DNA of 33,366 bases, from contig JAKJBW010000002.1 of assembly GCA_022706785.1 (NCBI GenBank), positions 1-33,366 on the forward strand. Direction: 5' to 3'. The notes beneath the pieces are model-generated. The model did no database searches and was not told the DNA's origin. It saw only the letters and a program-made list of their open reading frames with translations. The translations under genes were made by a program, and so were the position numbers. Positions within the stretch are counted from its first letter, which is position 1, and each line of letters opens with the position of its first letter. Shown in pieces: positions 32,829-33,366 of this stretch. This DNA comes from Bacillota bacterium (lineage in GTDB: Bacteria > Bacillota > Clostridia > UBA1381 > UMGS1253).

Positions 32829-33366
32829 TTACTTATCCCCCTTCTTTGTTTTGCTGTCTGGGCTGCCCTGCTTATCTGCTGGATTTTCTGTACTTTTACG
32901 TTGGTTAATTATTTCATAAAGCTTGTCAAGCGCGTCGCTTACGCCGCCTACCTGGTCAATAAGGCCGCACTGGACTGCCTTTTCTCCGAAAATAATACTG
33001 CCCACGTCATTTGCGATCTCCCCTGTACGCAGCATCAGGTCATTAAACGCATCGGTGTCTATTTTGCTGTGCGAAGTGATAAAACTGACGATTCTTTCCT
33101 GAATCTTATTAAAATAATCAAAGGTTTGCATAACGCCGATCACCAGTCCGTTCATGCGGAGCGGATGCAGTGTCATGGCGGCCGACGGTGCGATAAACGA
33201 ATAATCGGCCGACACGGCCAAAGGCACCCCTATGCTGTGGCCTCCGCCTAACACAAGGGATACGGTAGGCTTTTTCATGCTGGCAATCATCTCGGAAATG
33301 GCAAGCCCGGCTTCCACATCTCCTCCCGCGGTGTTTAAAATGACTAAAAGCCCGTCTATGGCTTCG
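32829..33366 (-). CDS. tepA: ClpP-family translocation-enhancing peptidase TepA, 5' end cut by window edge
   Basis: The visible C-terminal 178 residues of a ClpP/crotonase-fold serine peptidase. Reading on minus from the edge gives [21 protein letters not shown], then the nucleophile region [22 protein letters not shown] (Ser in GHSIG) and the likely catalytic His in MTLHPLR. These are typical of TepA (YmfB), which helps early steps of protein export in Bacillus subtilis. The tail is Lys-rich. An internal GTG at 33317 is not the true start, because the conserved sequence continues to 33365. The pairing with ylzJ confirms the assignment. Confidence 0.92.
   Translation of the reverse strand, partial: EAIDGLLVILNTAGGDVEAGLAISEMIASMKKPTVSLVLGGGHSIGVPLAVSADYSFIAPSAAMTLHPLRMNGLVIGVMQTFDYFNKIQERIVSFITSHSKIDTDAFNDLMLRTGEIANDVGSIIFGEKAVQCGLIDQVGGVSDALDKLYEIINQRKSTENPADKQGSPDSKTKKGDK

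Noticed and set aside
1..33366. rRNA, tRNA, CRISPR arrays, parS sites, complete insertion sequences
   Set aside because: Scanned by eye in the intergenic regions on both strands; none found. A parS 16-mer near the origin was looked for and not seen.

Overview
The window is a replication-origin region from a Bacillota chromosome, most likely an anaerobic class Clostridia organism of moderate GC. The evidence is the order dnaA-dnaN-yaaA-recF-remB-gyrB-gyrA, Firmicute-type TTGACA/TATAAT promoters and AGGAGG ribosome binding sites, an alpha2-type glycyl-tRNA synthetase, RemB, a YycI-like protein, the tepA-ylzJ pair, and a corrinoid module with its reductive activator. No rRNA, tRNA, CRISPR array or intact transposase was seen. 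I cannot name the species.

Left arm (1-2890, minus strand): rsmG (cut by the window edge), folD, a YycI-like protein and a DivIVA-type coiled-coil protein run away from the origin. The origin (2891-3507 and 4858-5082) is bipartite around dnaA. DnaA boxes and a near-consensus promoter lie upstream. Weaker boxes and a CTA-repeat, AT-rich unwinding tract of the DnaA-trio type lie between dnaA and dnaN.

Right arm, replication block (3508-12277): initiator, sliding clamp, S4-domain protein, RecF, RemB and both gyrase subunits, all co-directional with the fork. Next come a membrane diguanylate cyclase (GGEEF with an intact RxxD I-site), a DUF2157/GDYXXLXY membrane pair, and glycyl-tRNA synthetase.

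Corrinoid block (17025-21925): a DUF1638 protein, RACo (ferredoxin plus ASKHA-type corrinoid activator), a PocR-domain AraC regulator and a free-standing corrinoid protein. Together they look like the carrier, repair and control parts of a methyl-transfer system, but no methyltransferase gene is present. yajC, a TIGR04086 membrane protein and a CDP-alcohol phosphatidyltransferase follow.

Accessory part (24145-33366): an unusual M23 endopeptidase with a Cys-rich basic cytoplasmic head, a processive-type family 2 glycosyltransferase, and an AT-rich islet of two divergent 68-residue proteins (a four-Cys protein and a Cro/C1 regulator) sharing a perfect promoter and a 10-bp inverted repeat. Then come about 460 bp of hairpin-rich non-coding DNA, a sulfatase fused to a rubredoxin-like and a degenerate desulfoferrodoxin-like domain, a 129-bp element with terminal inverted repeats, an LppM-like lipoprotein, and ylzJ-tepA (tepA cut by the right edge).

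Most promising items: the sulfatase-rubredoxin-desulfoferrodoxin fusion (29282-31261), the divergent islet (28231-28746), the orphan corrinoid module with a folded leader touching the RACo ribosome binding site, and several candidate structured RNAs. All family assignments are by eye; no database search was possible.
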